Shown here: positions 24,730 through 34,300 of the stretch, piece after piece | Numbering within the stretch: the stretch's first letter is position 1 | Layout of the letters: each line of letters begins with the position of its first letter | Assembly: GCF_000429325.1 (NCBI RefSeq) | Contig: NZ_AUBQ01000014.1 | Coordinates: forward strand, 124,001 to 188,000 | Origin: Fundidesulfovibrio putealis DSM 16056 | GTDB taxonomy: Bacteria > Desulfobacterota > Desulfovibrionia > Desulfovibrionales > Desulfovibrionaceae | DNA: 64,000 nucleotides | Reading direction: 5' to 3' | Program-made: the position numbers and the translations under genes | Notes under the pieces: generated by a model | Databases searched by the model: none | Told to the model about the DNA's origin: nothing | Seen by the model: the letters and a program-made list of their open reading frames with translations, nothing else

Positions 24730-26970
24730 ATGGGTCTTCTCGACAAAACCATCCGCGTGGAACGCACCATCGGAACAAATCCCATCATCATGGAGACCGG
24801 ACGTCTGGCCAACCAGGCCGACGGCGCGGTCTGGGTACAGAGCGGCGGCACCGTCGTTCTGGTCACCGTCTGCTCCCAGGCCCTGGAATTCGACAAGGGA
24901 TTCTTCCCCCTCACCGTCGAATACCGTGAGATGTCCTACGCCGCTGGCCGCATCCCCGGCAGCTACTTCCGCCGCGAAATCGGCCGCCCCTCCGAACGCG
25001 AGGTGCTCACCTGCCGCCTGATCGACCGCCCCCACCGCCCGCTCTTCCCCAAGGGCTACCGCGACGAGGTGCAGATCATCGCCACCGTGCTCTCCTCCGA
25101 CGGAGTGAACGACGCCGACATCCTGGCCGTCACCGGCGCGTCCGCCGCGCTGCACATTTCCAGCATCCCCTTCATGGGCCCCATCGCCGGTGCGCGCGTG
25201 GGCTACATCGGCGGACAGTTCGTGCTGAACCCGTCCATCACCGAGCTGAAGGACGTCTCCACCCTGAACCTGGCCTTCGCCGCCACGCGCGACGCCGTGG
25301 TCATGGTTGAAGGCGGCGGCCTCTTCGTCTCCGAGGACATGCTGGCCGACGCCCTGGATTGGGGCCACAAGCAGATCTCCGGCCTCATCGACATGCAGGA
25401 AGAGCTGCGCGAGAAGGCCGGCAAGCCCAAGTCCGTGTTCACCCCGCCCGTGGAGAACGTGGAACTCAAGGCCCTGGTTCAGACCACCGTTGAGGCCGAC
25501 ATCAAGGGCGCCATGTGCATCGTCGAGAAGATGCCCCGCCGCGACGCCCGCAAGGCCCTGAAGCTGCGCGCCGTCGAGGCCGCCAAGGCCGCCTACCCCG
25601 ACGAGCCCACCATCGGCGCCAAGGCCGCCGAGATCTTCGAGGCCCTGGAAAAGAAGACCATGCGCGCCTACATCAAGGAAACCGGCACCCGCATCGACTG
25701 CCGCGACACCAAGACCGTGCGCCCCATCGAGATCGAAGTGGGCGTGCTGCCCCGCACCCACGGCTCCTGCCTGTTCGCGCGCGGCGAGACCAAGGCCCTG
25801 TGCGTGGCCACCCTGGGCTCCACCGGTGACGAGCAGCGCATCGAGACCCTGGCTGGCGAGACCTCCAAGCGCTTCATGCTGCACTACAACTTCCCCCCCT
25901 ACTGCGTGGGCGAAGTCAAGCCCGTGCGCGGCCCGTCGCGTCGCGACATCGGCCACGGCGCGCTGGCCGAGCGCTCCATCCTGCCGGTCCTGCCCCAGCC
26001 GGGCGAGTTCCCCTTCACCCTGCGCGTGGTGTCGGAAGTGATGGAGTCCAACGGTTCGTCCTCCATGGCCTCGGTCTGCGGCGCTTCCCTTGCGCTGATG
26101 GACGCGGGCGCGCCCATCAAGGCCGCCGTGGCGGGCATCGCCATGGGCCTCATCAAGGAGAACGACGAGTACCTGGTGCTCACCGACATCCTGGGTGACG
26201 AAGACGCCATGGGCGACATGGACTTCAAGGTCGCCGGCACCGCCGAAGGCATCACCGGCATCCAGATGGACATCAAGATCACCGGCATCCCCCAGGAAGT
26301 CATGCGCCGCGCCCTGCATCAGGCCCGCGACGCCCGCCTTGGCATCCTGGCCAAGATGAACGACGTGATCTCCTCCCCCCGCACCGAGCTGTCGCCCTAC
26401 GCGCCCCAGCTGACCGTGGTGGAAATCAACCCGGAAAAGATCCGCGAAGTGATCGGACCCGGAGGCAAGACCATCAAGGCCATCACCGCCGCCACCGGAG
26501 CCTCCATCGACATCGACGACTCCGGCAAGATCTCCATCTTCGCGCCCACCCAGGACGCCATGGAGCGCGCCAAGGAGATGGTCCTGTTCTACGACCAGAA
26601 GGCCGACGTGGGCCGCAACTACCAGGGCAAGGTCAAGAAGATCATCGACTGCGGCGCGGTCGTTGAAATTCTGCCCGGCCTGGAAGGCCTGGTGCACGTC
26701 TCCCAGCTGGACATCGCCCGCGTGGAGAACGTCACCGACGCCGTGGCCATGGGCCAGGACCTGGAAGTGAAGGTCATCGCCGTTGAGCCCAACGGCCGCG
26801 TGCGCCTGTCGCGCAAGGCCGTGCTGCTCGAGGAGCAGGGCGAGACCATCGACCTGAACGACTTCGCGGCCCCCTCGCGCCCGCGCGGCGACCGTCCCGG
26901 CGGAGACCGTGACCGTGGTCGCGGCGGCGACCGTGGCGGACGCGGCGGCGATCGCGGCGGACGCCGCTAG
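24730..26970 (+). CDS. pnp: Polyribonucleotide nucleotidyltransferase (PNPase)
   Basis: 746 residues from the ATG at 24730 (AGAGG 10 bases upstream; the open frame upstream is not conserved). Two RNase PH domains (about 15-145 and 315-530) flank an alpha-helical linker. KH domain near 555-610 contains REVIGPGGKTIKAITAATGA; S1 domain near 620-695 contains NYQGKVKKIIDCGAVVEILP. A C-terminal Arg-Gly-Gly-rich tail of about 35 residues is added. It degrades RNA 3'-5' by phosphorolysis. A strong terminator closes the cluster. Confidence 0.98.
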   Translation: MGLLDKTIRVERTIGTNPIIMETGRLANQADGAVWVQSGGTVVLVTVCSQALEFDKGFFPLTVEYREMSYAAGRIPGSYFRREIGRPSEREVLTCRLIDRPHRPLFPKGYRDEVQIIATVLSSDGVNDADILAVTGASAALHISSIPFMGPIAGARVGYIGGQFVLNPSITELKDVSTLNLAFAATRDAVVMVEGGGLFVSEDMLADALDWGHKQISGLIDMQEELREKAGKPKSVFTPPVENVELKALVQTTVEADIKGAMCIVEKMPRRDARKALKLRAVEAAKAAYPDEPTIGAKAAEIFEALEKKTMRAYIKETGTRIDCRDTKTVRPIEIEVGVLPRTHGSCLFARGETKALCVATLGSTGDEQRIETLAGETSKRFMLHYNFPPYCVGEVKPVRGPSRRDIGHGALAERSILPVLPQPGEFPFTLRVVSEVMESNGSSSMASVCGASLALMDAGAPIKAAVAGIAMGLIKENDEYLVLTDILGDEDAMGDMDFKVAGTAEGITGIQMDIKITGIPQEVMRRALHQARDARLGILAKMNDVISSPRTELSPYAPQLTVVEINPEKIREVIGPGGKTIKAITAATGASIDIDDSGKISIFAPTQDAMERAKEMVLFYDQKADVGRNYQGKVKKIIDCGAVVEILPGLEGLVHVSQLDIARVENVTDAVAMGQDLEVKVIAVEPNGRVRLSRKAVLLEEQGETIDLNDFAAPSRPRGDRPGGDRDRGRGGDRGGRGGDRGGRR

Positions 26971-26996
26971 GTCGCATCCGGTTTGAGATCGACATG

Positions 26997-27023
26997 AAAA
27001 AGGGGGGCAATCGCCCCCCTTTT
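26997..27023 (+). terminator. Intrinsic terminator after pnp
   Basis: Inverted repeat AAAAGGGGGGC / GCCCCCCTTTT around a 4-base loop, 27 bases downstream of the pnp stop. The A/T flanks make it functional in both directions. Confidence 0.9.
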
Positions 27024-27040
27024 CTGTTACGGGAGCGTTC

Positions 27041-27790
27041 ATGCAAATTAAAGACAAGACCTTCATCATCACCGGCGCATCCATGGGCCTTGGGCGCGCC
27101 CTGGCTGAGGCCCTGGCCGTGCTTGGCGCCAGACTGGTTCTGAACGCGCGCGGCGCGGATGAACTGGAGGCCGCCTGGCAGTCCTGCGACATGGTGGGAG
27201 CACAAGCCGTGGCCGTTCCCGGGGACGTCTCCCTGACCGCCACGGCTGGCAGGCTCGTGGAGCAGGCCCTGCACCTGGGCGACTTTGCGGGGTTCGTCCA
27301 CTGCGCCGGTGTGCTTCGTCCTGGTCCGCTGGTGCGAGAAATCAGCGAACACGATTTCCAGGAGGTCGTGTCCTCCAACCTGAAAGGCGCGTGGCAGATG
27401 ATCCGCCACTGCGTCCCCGCCCTCGTGCCGCGCGGCTCCGGTCTGGCCGTGTTCATCGGCTCCGCCGCCGCGTCGGTCGCCCAGCCGGGCATCGGCTCGT
27501 ACTGCGCGGCCAAGGCCGCCGAGGAGCACCTCTGCCGCCAGCTTGCCGCCGAGGAGCCCTGGCTGACCACTTTCGTCTACCGCCCTGGACTGGTGGATAC
27601 CCGCATGCAGGACGAAGCCCGCAAGGCCGAAGGCGGCGGGGCCGAATCGCTGCGCGCGCTGTTTCGCCCCTGGAAGGAGCGCGGCCACCTCATCATGCCC
27701 GAACAGTCCGCCATGGGGCTCATCCGCCTGCTGATGCAGGATGGGGAGGGGCTCTCCGGCAAGACCTTCGACGTGCGCGACAAGTTCTAA
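27041..27790 (+). CDS. Short-chain dehydrogenase/reductase
   Basis: 249 residues, a classical SDR length. Cofactor motif TGASMGLG at residues 11-18, NAG-equivalent HCAG at 87-90, catalytic Ser near 141 and Y154-x3-K158 (YCAAK). The 3-oxoacyl or sugar substrate cannot be told. The Arg at 37 after the second beta strand would favour NADP(H). GGGAG lies about 7 bases before the ATG. It stands alone between two terminators. Confidence 0.88.
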   Translation: MQIKDKTFIITGASMGLGRALAEALAVLGARLVLNARGADELEAAWQSCDMVGAQAVAVPGDVSLTATAGRLVEQALHLGDFAGFVHCAGVLRPGPLVREISEHDFQEVVSSNLKGAWQMIRHCVPALVPRGSGLAVFIGSAAASVAQPGIGSYCAAKAAEEHLCRQLAAEEPWLTTFVYRPGLVDTRMQDEARKAEGGGAESLRALFRPWKERGHLIMPEQSAMGLIRLLMQDGEGLSGKTFDVRDKF

Positions 27791-27815
27791 CTTCCTCCCC
27801 TTCTGAACCGACAAG

Positions 27816-27850
27816 AAAGCCCCCGCCTGGAATCTCCAGGCGGGGGCTTT
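27816..27850. terminator. Bidirectional terminator between the SDR gene and the 27.9-kb lipoprotein gene
   Basis: 16-base perfect arms (AAAGCCCCCGCCTGGA and its complement) around ATC, with T runs on both strands. It sits between two convergent genes and serves both. Confidence 0.92.
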
Positions 27851-27876
27851 TCGTGACGGCCCTAGGCAGTCAGGCC

Positions 27877-28803
27877 TCAGATTTCCAACGTGGGCGGCAC
27901 GCGTTTGGGTTCGGGCAATTCCGGCTCCGTATCCTTCACGGGGGCGCTTGGGACTTTGGGGGCCTTCGGTTCGCTGGACGCGGCTTGTGTCGCCTGCGCG
28001 GCCTTGGCTTTGGCCAACTCCGCGCTGTACTCCGAGGCCTGGGCGATGGCGAGCGTATGGGTCTCGCTGCCGGATTCATCGCGAACTGTCACGCGCACCG
28101 CCCGGATGCCCTGCCGCTCAGGCAGCAGCAGATACCCCATGCGGGTGGTGCCGGGGGTGATGGGGTCCTCTTTCCAGACGTTGCCGTCCAGGTCCGCACG
28201 CACGGCGTCCACAGTCTCCCTGGGCATCGCGCCGTTGCTGGCGGCCACGCCCAGGACGGCCCCTGCCCCGCCTCCCACGGCGGAAGCCTGCCAGATCAGG
28301 TTCGGGTCCTTGCTGCCGCCCAGGAAGTACACCAGCGTCGCTGCTCCCGCGCCCAGCGCAGCGCCGATGCCAGCGCCCCAGGCCCCGGACGACGCGGCGC
28401 TGGCGGCCTTCTTGGCGAACGGCTTGGCCGTGGCCAGCCGGACGCCCTCCTCGGGCGTGTACACCAGATACTCCGCTCCGTCAGCAAGGCCGCGAACATC
28501 CTCCAGAATCACCTGCGGCTGGGTCTGGCCGGTGTTCTTCAGCACCAGCAGCACCGGCAGCAGCCTGGTCGAGGAGTAATCCACCCCACCCGCCCCCTCG
28601 CCGGTGCGCACCGCCGCGACCATCCAGTTTTTCCCGGACACGCTCTGCGGGAACCCTCCCGGATCAAGGGCACGCTTGGCGTGCCCTACCGCGTATGGTT
28701 TGGTTGAGCATGCCCCCAGCGCAAGACATACGCACAGCAGCATGTGTACTAGAACGAACATCCGACCACGAACACGCCAGACACGCCCACACACATGTAC
28801 CAT
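27877..28803 (-). CDS. Putative lipoprotein with glycine-zipper segment, unknown function
   Basis: 308 residues. The signal region contains MFVLVHMLLCVCLALGACS with a lipobox ending at Cys32 (LGAC), so outer-membrane or periplasmic attachment is likely. About residues 135-190 hold two glycine/alanine-rich membrane-like stretches (WGAGIGAALGAGAATLVYFL and AVGGGAGAVLGVAAS), a glycine-zipper pattern. The C-terminal 60 residues are Ala/Pro/Lys-rich. Start at 28803 is backed by GAGGTG; a shorter form from 28761 keeps the same lipobox. It follows the next gene upstream by 22 bases, so the pair is probably one operon. No function can be assigned. Confidence 0.7.
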   Translation of the reverse strand: MVHVCGRVWRVRGRMFVLVHMLLCVCLALGACSTKPYAVGHAKRALDPGGFPQSVSGKNWMVAAVRTGEGAGGVDYSSTRLLPVLLVLKNTGQTQPQVILEDVRGLADGAEYLVYTPEEGVRLATAKPFAKKAASAASSGAWGAGIGAALGAGAATLVYFLGGSKDPNLIWQASAVGGGAGAVLGVAASNGAMPRETVDAVRADLDGNVWKEDPITPGTTRMGYLLLPERQGIRAVRVTVRDESGSETHTLAIAQASEYSAELAKAKAAQATQAASSEPKAPKVPSAPVKDTEPELPEPKRVPPTLEI

Positions 28804-28825
28804 GCGTACACCTCATTCGATTTTT

Positions 28826-29455
28826 CTATGGGCAGAACTTAATCGAATCCTGTATGGAGCGCAACTCGGATTTCGCTGCCTCGAACTGGTCCGGGTGGGC
28901 AGTCGTGTTGAAGTTGTAATAGAAGTTCTGGCCGTCATACCCCTGCCAGATCAACCGCTGGTGCGACCCGCCGCCCCCGGTGCGGCTCTCGGTGATCTCC
29001 CAGCCGATGGCCCCGCACTTTTTCTTGTAATCGCCGATGTCGCGGCGTTTGGCCTCGATCAGCCTGCCGGTCTTGACCTCGCCCTGGGACTGCTTGAGCG
29101 ACGCGGCCACGGACGCAGCCGCCGGGAAGTCGGCGTTCATGGGCGTGTAGTGGAACTGGAAGCTCCAGGTGGTGCCGGGCTTCATGAAAACGGGGTCCTT
29201 GCCGGCGGGGTCTCCCCTCTCCAGCCGCCACCCTGCCGGGATGGTGTAGGAGAACTTGCGCTCGGCGTTGGTGAAGGTCTGGGCAGTGGCGTAGCCCTTC
29301 CCGGCGGTCTTCTCGTCGGCCACGTTGTGGGCGTCTGACTTCTTGCCCTTGGCCGCGTCGACACCCTGCTGGATGAGGCCGAACTGGGCAAAGGCTGGCA
29401 CGGACGCCAACGTAAACAGCGTCAGGAAAGCCGCAAGAATGGGGATGCGTCTCAT
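28826..29455 (-). CDS. Secreted protein of unknown function
   Basis: 209 residues from the ATG at 29455, which has AGGAGGA 5 bases upstream and a clear signal peptide (MRRIPILAAFLTLFTLASVP, then AFA). The mature part contains FSYTIPAGWRLERGDPAGKD and a region ending SIQDSIKFC, a layout like small periplasmic PsbP/DUF-type proteins found near lipoproteins, but no family is claimed. Likely co-transcribed with the lipoprotein gene downstream. Confidence 0.7.
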   Translation of the reverse strand: MRRIPILAAFLTLFTLASVPAFAQFGLIQQGVDAAKGKKSDAHNVADEKTAGKGYATAQTFTNAERKFSYTIPAGWRLERGDPAGKDPVFMKPGTTWSFQFHYTPMNADFPAAASVAASLKQSQGEVKTGRLIEAKRRDIGDYKKKCGAIGWEITESRTGGGGSHQRLIWQGYDGQNFYYNFNTTAHPDQFEAAKSELRSIQDSIKFCP

Positions 29456-29516
29456 GGATTCCTCCTGGATGGGATTGTGGGAGCAGCCCCAACCTACCAC
29501 CGCGGGAGGACAATTG

Positions 29517-30191
29517 CTAGGGTCGCTTTGCTTTTGTGCGCCGCACAAGCGCGGGAAGCGTGGCCGCTGCGCCAAGAAGAGCCAAAGCCAGGGCGAACTG
29601 CGGGTCGGCCAGGTCCGAGAGCGACCGGAAGGTCTCCAGCCTGCTGCCGGACACGGCGTAGATCGCTGAGCTGGGCAGCACCCCGAGGAAGGTGCCCAGC
29701 AGGAACTTGCGCTTGCGGATGCAGGAGAGCCCGGCCAGCACGTTCACCATGAAGAAGGGCGTGGCCATGATGAGCCGGGCCGAGAGCACGAACCAGAAGC
29801 CGTTGCGGGCGATCTCCAGGTTGGCCCTGGCCAACTGGCGGCTGAAGCGGGAATAGAGGGCATGGTAGAAGAGGTGGCGCACGGCGACGAAGCCGATGAG
29901 CCCTCCGGCGCAGGACAAGGCGACGTTAAGCGCGAAGCCCCAGGGCGTGCCGAAGAAATACCCCGAGAGCACCTTGACCAGGGCGGCCAGCGGCAGCGGG
30001 CAGTTGATGGCCACCGCCCCCAGGGCCAGGATTCCCAGCCAGCAGGCGATCTGGTTCTCCCTGACGAATCCCTTGGAGGCCCCGGCCCAGGCCTGGGCGA
30101 AGGCCAGTATCTCCTGGGCGTGGGCCGCCCACTGCCACAACACGGCCCCGAGCCCGACAAGGGCCAGAATCCAGGCCGTTTTGGCTTTCAT
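29517..30191 (-). CDS. TVP38/TMEM64 (VTT-domain) membrane protein
   Basis: 224 residues with five to six hydrophobic segments. The VTT/DedA-like signature is PLAALVKVLSGYFFGTPWGF (about 67-86), followed by FWFVLSARLIMATPFFMVNV and LGTFLGVLPSSAIYAVSG. Family members are implicated in lipid scrambling or transport across membranes; the substrate here is unknown. AAAGGA lies about 9 bases before the ATG. It precedes the 29.4-kb secreted-protein gene by 61 bases. Confidence 0.87.
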   Translation of the reverse strand: MKAKTAWILALVGLGAVLWQWAAHAQEILAFAQAWAGASKGFVRENQIACWLGILALGAVAINCPLPLAALVKVLSGYFFGTPWGFALNVALSCAGGLIGFVAVRHLFYHALYSRFSRQLARANLEIARNGFWFVLSARLIMATPFFMVNVLAGLSCIRKRKFLLGTFLGVLPSSAIYAVSGSRLETFRSLSDLADPQFALALALLGAAATLPALVRRTKAKRP

Positions 30192-30315
30192 GCGTTGATT
30201 TTCCTTTGCGCGCGGCGGTTTGAATCTGCCGGGAGATCATCCCGGCCTGCGCCGCAAGGAAGTAGCCCGCGCGGATGACGTCCGCGTGACGCTTTCCGTG
30301 TCCGCTTCGCTGGCG

Positions 30316-31125
30316 TCAGCTCACCAGCACGCCCGCGTAGCCCACCACCCGGTCGAAATCGCCGGAAGCGTCGCCAGAGTTGGCATAGGCTGCCACTTCG
30401 GCCTTGGTCGCGCCAAGCTCCAGGGCGATCATCAGCCCCAGGGTCATGGGCAGCACGCCGCACATGCTGATGCCCATCTCGCGCACCGTGGAGTACAGGC
30501 CCACGGGGTCCATCTCCCGGATGGCCGAGAGCGCCAGGGAGTCGAGGTCCCTGGCCCGGTCAGCTGGGACGTAGTGGCTCATGTCCGAGCTGACCACGAT
30601 GCTGACCGGTTCCGGCCACGCCCTGATGACCGAGGCCATGTTGCGCGCCACCCCAGCCAGATCCGAGAGCCGCTGCGCAGACACCGCCATGGGCACACCG
30701 CGCGGATGCGGTTTCAGAGCGCACAGGAAAGGCAGCACCACTTCCAGGGAATGCTCCTGAAGGTGGGCGTCCTGGTCGGCGGCGAGACGCGCGTCGGCCC
30801 CGATGAGGGCGTCGGCCAGCGCCTCGTCGATCTCCAGGCTGCACAGCGGCGTGAGCCACTGCCCCCTGTTCCAGACCGACAGGGGAGCCCCCAGGCCGGT
30901 ATGGTTGGGGCCGAGCAGCAGGAAGTCGCCTGCCAGGTTGGCCTGGCCCAGGGTGCGGCCCGCAACTTCGCCGGAATAGACGTATCCGGCGTGGGGGACC
31001 ATGGCCAGGATGGTGGGCTGCGCGTCTGGCGGGGCGGCCTTGGCCAGCATGGACCTGACCTCGCGGTCCAGGGCTGCGGCTGAGCCGGGATAGAACTGGC
31101 CTGCAACGACAGGTTTGCGGATCAT
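30316..31125 (-). CDS. MEMO-family protein (AmmeMemoRadiSam protein B)
   Basis: 269 residues from the ATG at 31125 (GGGAGG 8 bases upstream). Motifs: KPVVAGQFYPG (4-14), VPHAGYVYSGEVAGRTL (about 43-59), LLGPNHTG, QEHSLEVVLPFL and VSSDMSHYV. MEMO folds like class III extradiol dioxygenases; the histidines in PHAGY, GPNH and EHS are the metal-ligand candidates. In many prokaryotes it is found with AMMECR1 and a radical SAM protein, neither of which is adjacent here. Function is unproven. Confidence 0.92.
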   Translation of the reverse strand: MIRKPVVAGQFYPGSAAALDREVRSMLAKAAPPDAQPTILAMVPHAGYVYSGEVAGRTLGQANLAGDFLLLGPNHTGLGAPLSVWNRGQWLTPLCSLEIDEALADALIGADARLAADQDAHLQEHSLEVVLPFLCALKPHPRGVPMAVSAQRLSDLAGVARNMASVIRAWPEPVSIVVSSDMSHYVPADRARDLDSLALSAIREMDPVGLYSTVREMGISMCGVLPMTLGLMIALELGATKAEVAAYANSGDASGDFDRVVGYAGVLVS

Positions 31126-31391
31126 GACGCTGACCTCCCGGCACGAGGATGATGTGCCAGTTGATCTTCTAACCCGGCGGTAAGACTCAGGCAAGGGGAT
31201 CACGGTGCAAAGACGCCGGAAGGATCATGCCCGGCTCAGACTGACCCGACGGCACGCCCGGACAGACATGGTGCCGCGATCATGAAAAAGATGAATACGT
31301 TTATCAAAATTTAAATAAATGGTTTTGACTGTTTGCCTTGAAAATCCGTGTGGACGGCTATTGAGGACGCAACACTGTCAGCAAGGCCGGA

Positions 31392-34300
31392 TCAGGGAGG
31401 CCCGGACAGACGCCCCGCCCGCTCCTCGATCCCGCGCGTGGCCAGCTCCGAGGCGGCCAGCTTGCCGTAGAGCGAGTCTTTCTGACTGTCGCGCATGTCC
31501 TCCAGGACCTTGCGCCATGAGGCCATGTCGCCCAGCGACCGGTGCAGGCCTGCCATGCGCAGGCGATTGGCGGCCCACTCCGCGCTGTCCGGCGGGGCCT
31601 CGGCGTCGAGCTGGGCGCACAGAGCCAGGGCCTCGCGGTAGCGTCCGGCCCCCTGGTTGGCCTCCACCATGAGTTGCAGGGCGTCCCGGGCCTTGCCGTC
31701 GTCCTTGGCCGCTTCCTTGAACAGGGTGCGCGAGTCCAAGGCCCAGACCAGGGCCTTGTCGTAATCCTTGCGCTCCAGGGCGGTTCGGGCCTGATAATAC
31801 ACGGCGTAGGCCCGCTTGCCCGGTTCGAGCTGGCTGTCTGCGGCAAGCCGCGCCCACAACAGGCGCGAGCGGGCGAACTCGCCGGTGTGCTCCAGGGCCA
31901 TGGCCTGGGCGAACTCCAGGGTGCGCCGGGGGTTGTCGCCCATTTTCCAGGAGGCGACCTTGCGCAGGGTTTCCAGGATGGACTGCCAGTCCTGATTCTC
32001 GCGGTAGATGGTCAGCATCAGGGCCAGGGCCTTCTGGGCGTCGGGCGTGGGACCTTTTTCCAGATAGGGTTCGGCCATGGCCAGCGCGTCCTTGGGCGCG
32101 CCCTGGTAATACAGGGCCAGGGCAACTCCCAGGCGCTCCCGGTCGGAGAGGACGTCGCCGCGCTCGGCCAGGAACGGGTACTTGCGCCACAGCTCCAGGA
32201 TGCGCTTGTAGTTCATCTCCTCCAGGAGCGGCCCGACCATCTTGCCGAAAGCCTGCGCGCCCACCTCCACGGCGGACTTTTCCAGGTCGTTGCCGTGGTA
32301 GTCCTTGACGAAGCGGTTCGCCAGCTCGAGGGTTTCCGGGTACTCCTGCTTGAACATGCGCCACATGGTCAGCTTGAGGAGCGCCAGCGGGGCCAGGGCG
32401 CTCTTGGGATATTCGTTGACGATAATCTCGTAAATCTTCTCGGGCTTTATGTCCTTGGGATCGGCGAAGGCCTTGTACATCTCCTGGAGAGTGGGCGCGT
32501 CGTGGATGCCCTGCTCGGCCATGCGCATCATGGCCATGAGCGCGCCCTCCTGCCCGGGATACAGGCGGATGGCCATGTCGTAGAATTCGCGGGCCGCGTC
32601 GCGCTTTCCGAGCTTCACGCTCACGTCGCCCAGACGCGCCAGCACAAGGTCGTTGGCCGAGTCCTTGGGGACCAGGTTGTAGAACCAGAGATAATCGTCC
32701 TTGGCCCTGGCGAAGTCCCCCAGCTTGTAGGCGATGTCCGCCGCCACCCGGCGCAGGCTCGGGTTTTCCACGTAGTAGCGCGGCCAGCGCTTGTCCACGT
32801 ACTCCACCACTTTGGCGGCCTCTCCGTACTGCTGGAGTTCAAGCAGCGCCTTGGAGAGGCCCAGGGCCGCATCGCGGGCGAAGCGGCTCTCGGGATGCTT
32901 CTGGAGCACCTCGCGGAAGGCCTGGGCGGCGCGTTCGTAGTTGCCCTTAGCGTCGCGCTGCTTTGCCTGGTCCAGGTAGTACTCGCCCCAGTACACGTCG
33001 ATGAGCGGCACCTCCTGGTCCAGGGGGTACTTGTTTCGCAGCAGGTTGAAATAGGCCCTGGCCTCAGGGAGGTTGCCCTGGCGCAGGTGGATGTAGCCCA
33101 GCTTGATGAGCGCACGCGGCACCCGCATGGACGTGGTGTTGTAGTTGAGCGCCTGCTGGATGGCCCCGCTCAGTTCCGGGTAGGTTTCGGCCAGCTTGTC
33201 CTTGTCGAGGACGAACATGGCCTCGGCCTGAAGATAGAGAGCCCCTTCGGTGAGTTCCTTGGAGAGCCCCTGCTTTTCCAGCAAAGTCCTGGCGATGCTC
33301 AGGGCCTTTTCGTTGTCGCCGTGCGCCAGGGACTGTTCGCCGGAGATCAGGAATGCCTTGTCCTCCAAGGTGTCCGGTTTTTCCTGGCCGGGCGCGAGGG
33401 GGGCCTCCGGAGCGGGCGGAGGCGGCTGCTCGCCAGGCGCTGCTGGAGTCTGGGCTGGCGCGGCGGCAGGAGCCTCCGGGGGCGTTTCGATCTTGCCCTG
33501 CGCGGCGGGCTTGGCCGGATCGGGAACCGTCTCGAAGGAGATGGGAGCGCGGACCTCGCCGGGAGCGGGCTGCGCTGGAGCTGGAGGCGCTGGCGTTGCC
33601 GGGGATGCCGGAGTCGCGGAAGCAGGCGGTTGTTGCGTCACAGCTTGCGCCCCTGCCGCCGGAGCAGCCGCAGAGGCCGGAGCCTGGGCGATCTGCTGGC
33701 TCACCGGGGCCGGAGAAGCCAGGGCCGGTTGCGCGCTCTCGGAAGGCTTGGCGGGCTGGGGTCCGATGGTTCCGGTTGCCTGCGCTCCTGTAGGCGGTGA
33801 CGCCTGAGGCTGTACCGGGGAACCAGTGACGCCCTGCTGCGCCGGAGCGGGAGCGGTTGCTGGGGCGGGAGGCTGCCCTGCTCCCTGCGCGCCGGACGGC
33901 GGGGTGGCGGAAAAGTCGATTTTCGCGGTCACGCCCTGGGCGGGCGCGGGCTGCGGCTTGGCTTCCGGGGCCTGCGGCTGCGCGACGGGCAGGGCCTGCC
34001 CGGCGACCTGGCCCGTCACGGGTGCCGGTGCCGTGACAGTATCGGAAACAGGACCACCGGCAGGAGCCTGGACCGGTGACGAGGCCGAAGCCGCCCCCGA
34101 AGGCTGGGATGCGACGGGAGCTGGCGCGGGAGCGGTCCCCGAAGCCGGGGCCTGCTGCGGCGCTGTGCCGGAGAGGTCCATGCGGACCTTCACTCCGCCG
34201 CCGGGAAGAGATTCCGACTGTGCAGCCGGGGCCTGGGGCGCGGGAGTCTGGATCGGGGCCTGTTCCGGCTGTGCGGATGCAGACGCCGAGGCGTCCGGTT

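Noticed and set aside
24628-27570. 980-codon open frame antisense to pnp and the SDR gene
   Set aside because: Shadow of two well-identified genes, crosses the pnp terminator, and has no recognisable protein features.
31126-31391. Sigma-54 promoter near 31140-31165 for the MEMO-family gene
   Set aside because: TGGCACA is present on minus but no GC at the required spacing; the AT-rich patch 31280-31340 also lacks a clear -35/-10 pair.
31542-33800. 752-codon open frame antisense to the TPR gene
   Set aside because: Shadow of the TPR repeats; no start signal or motif.
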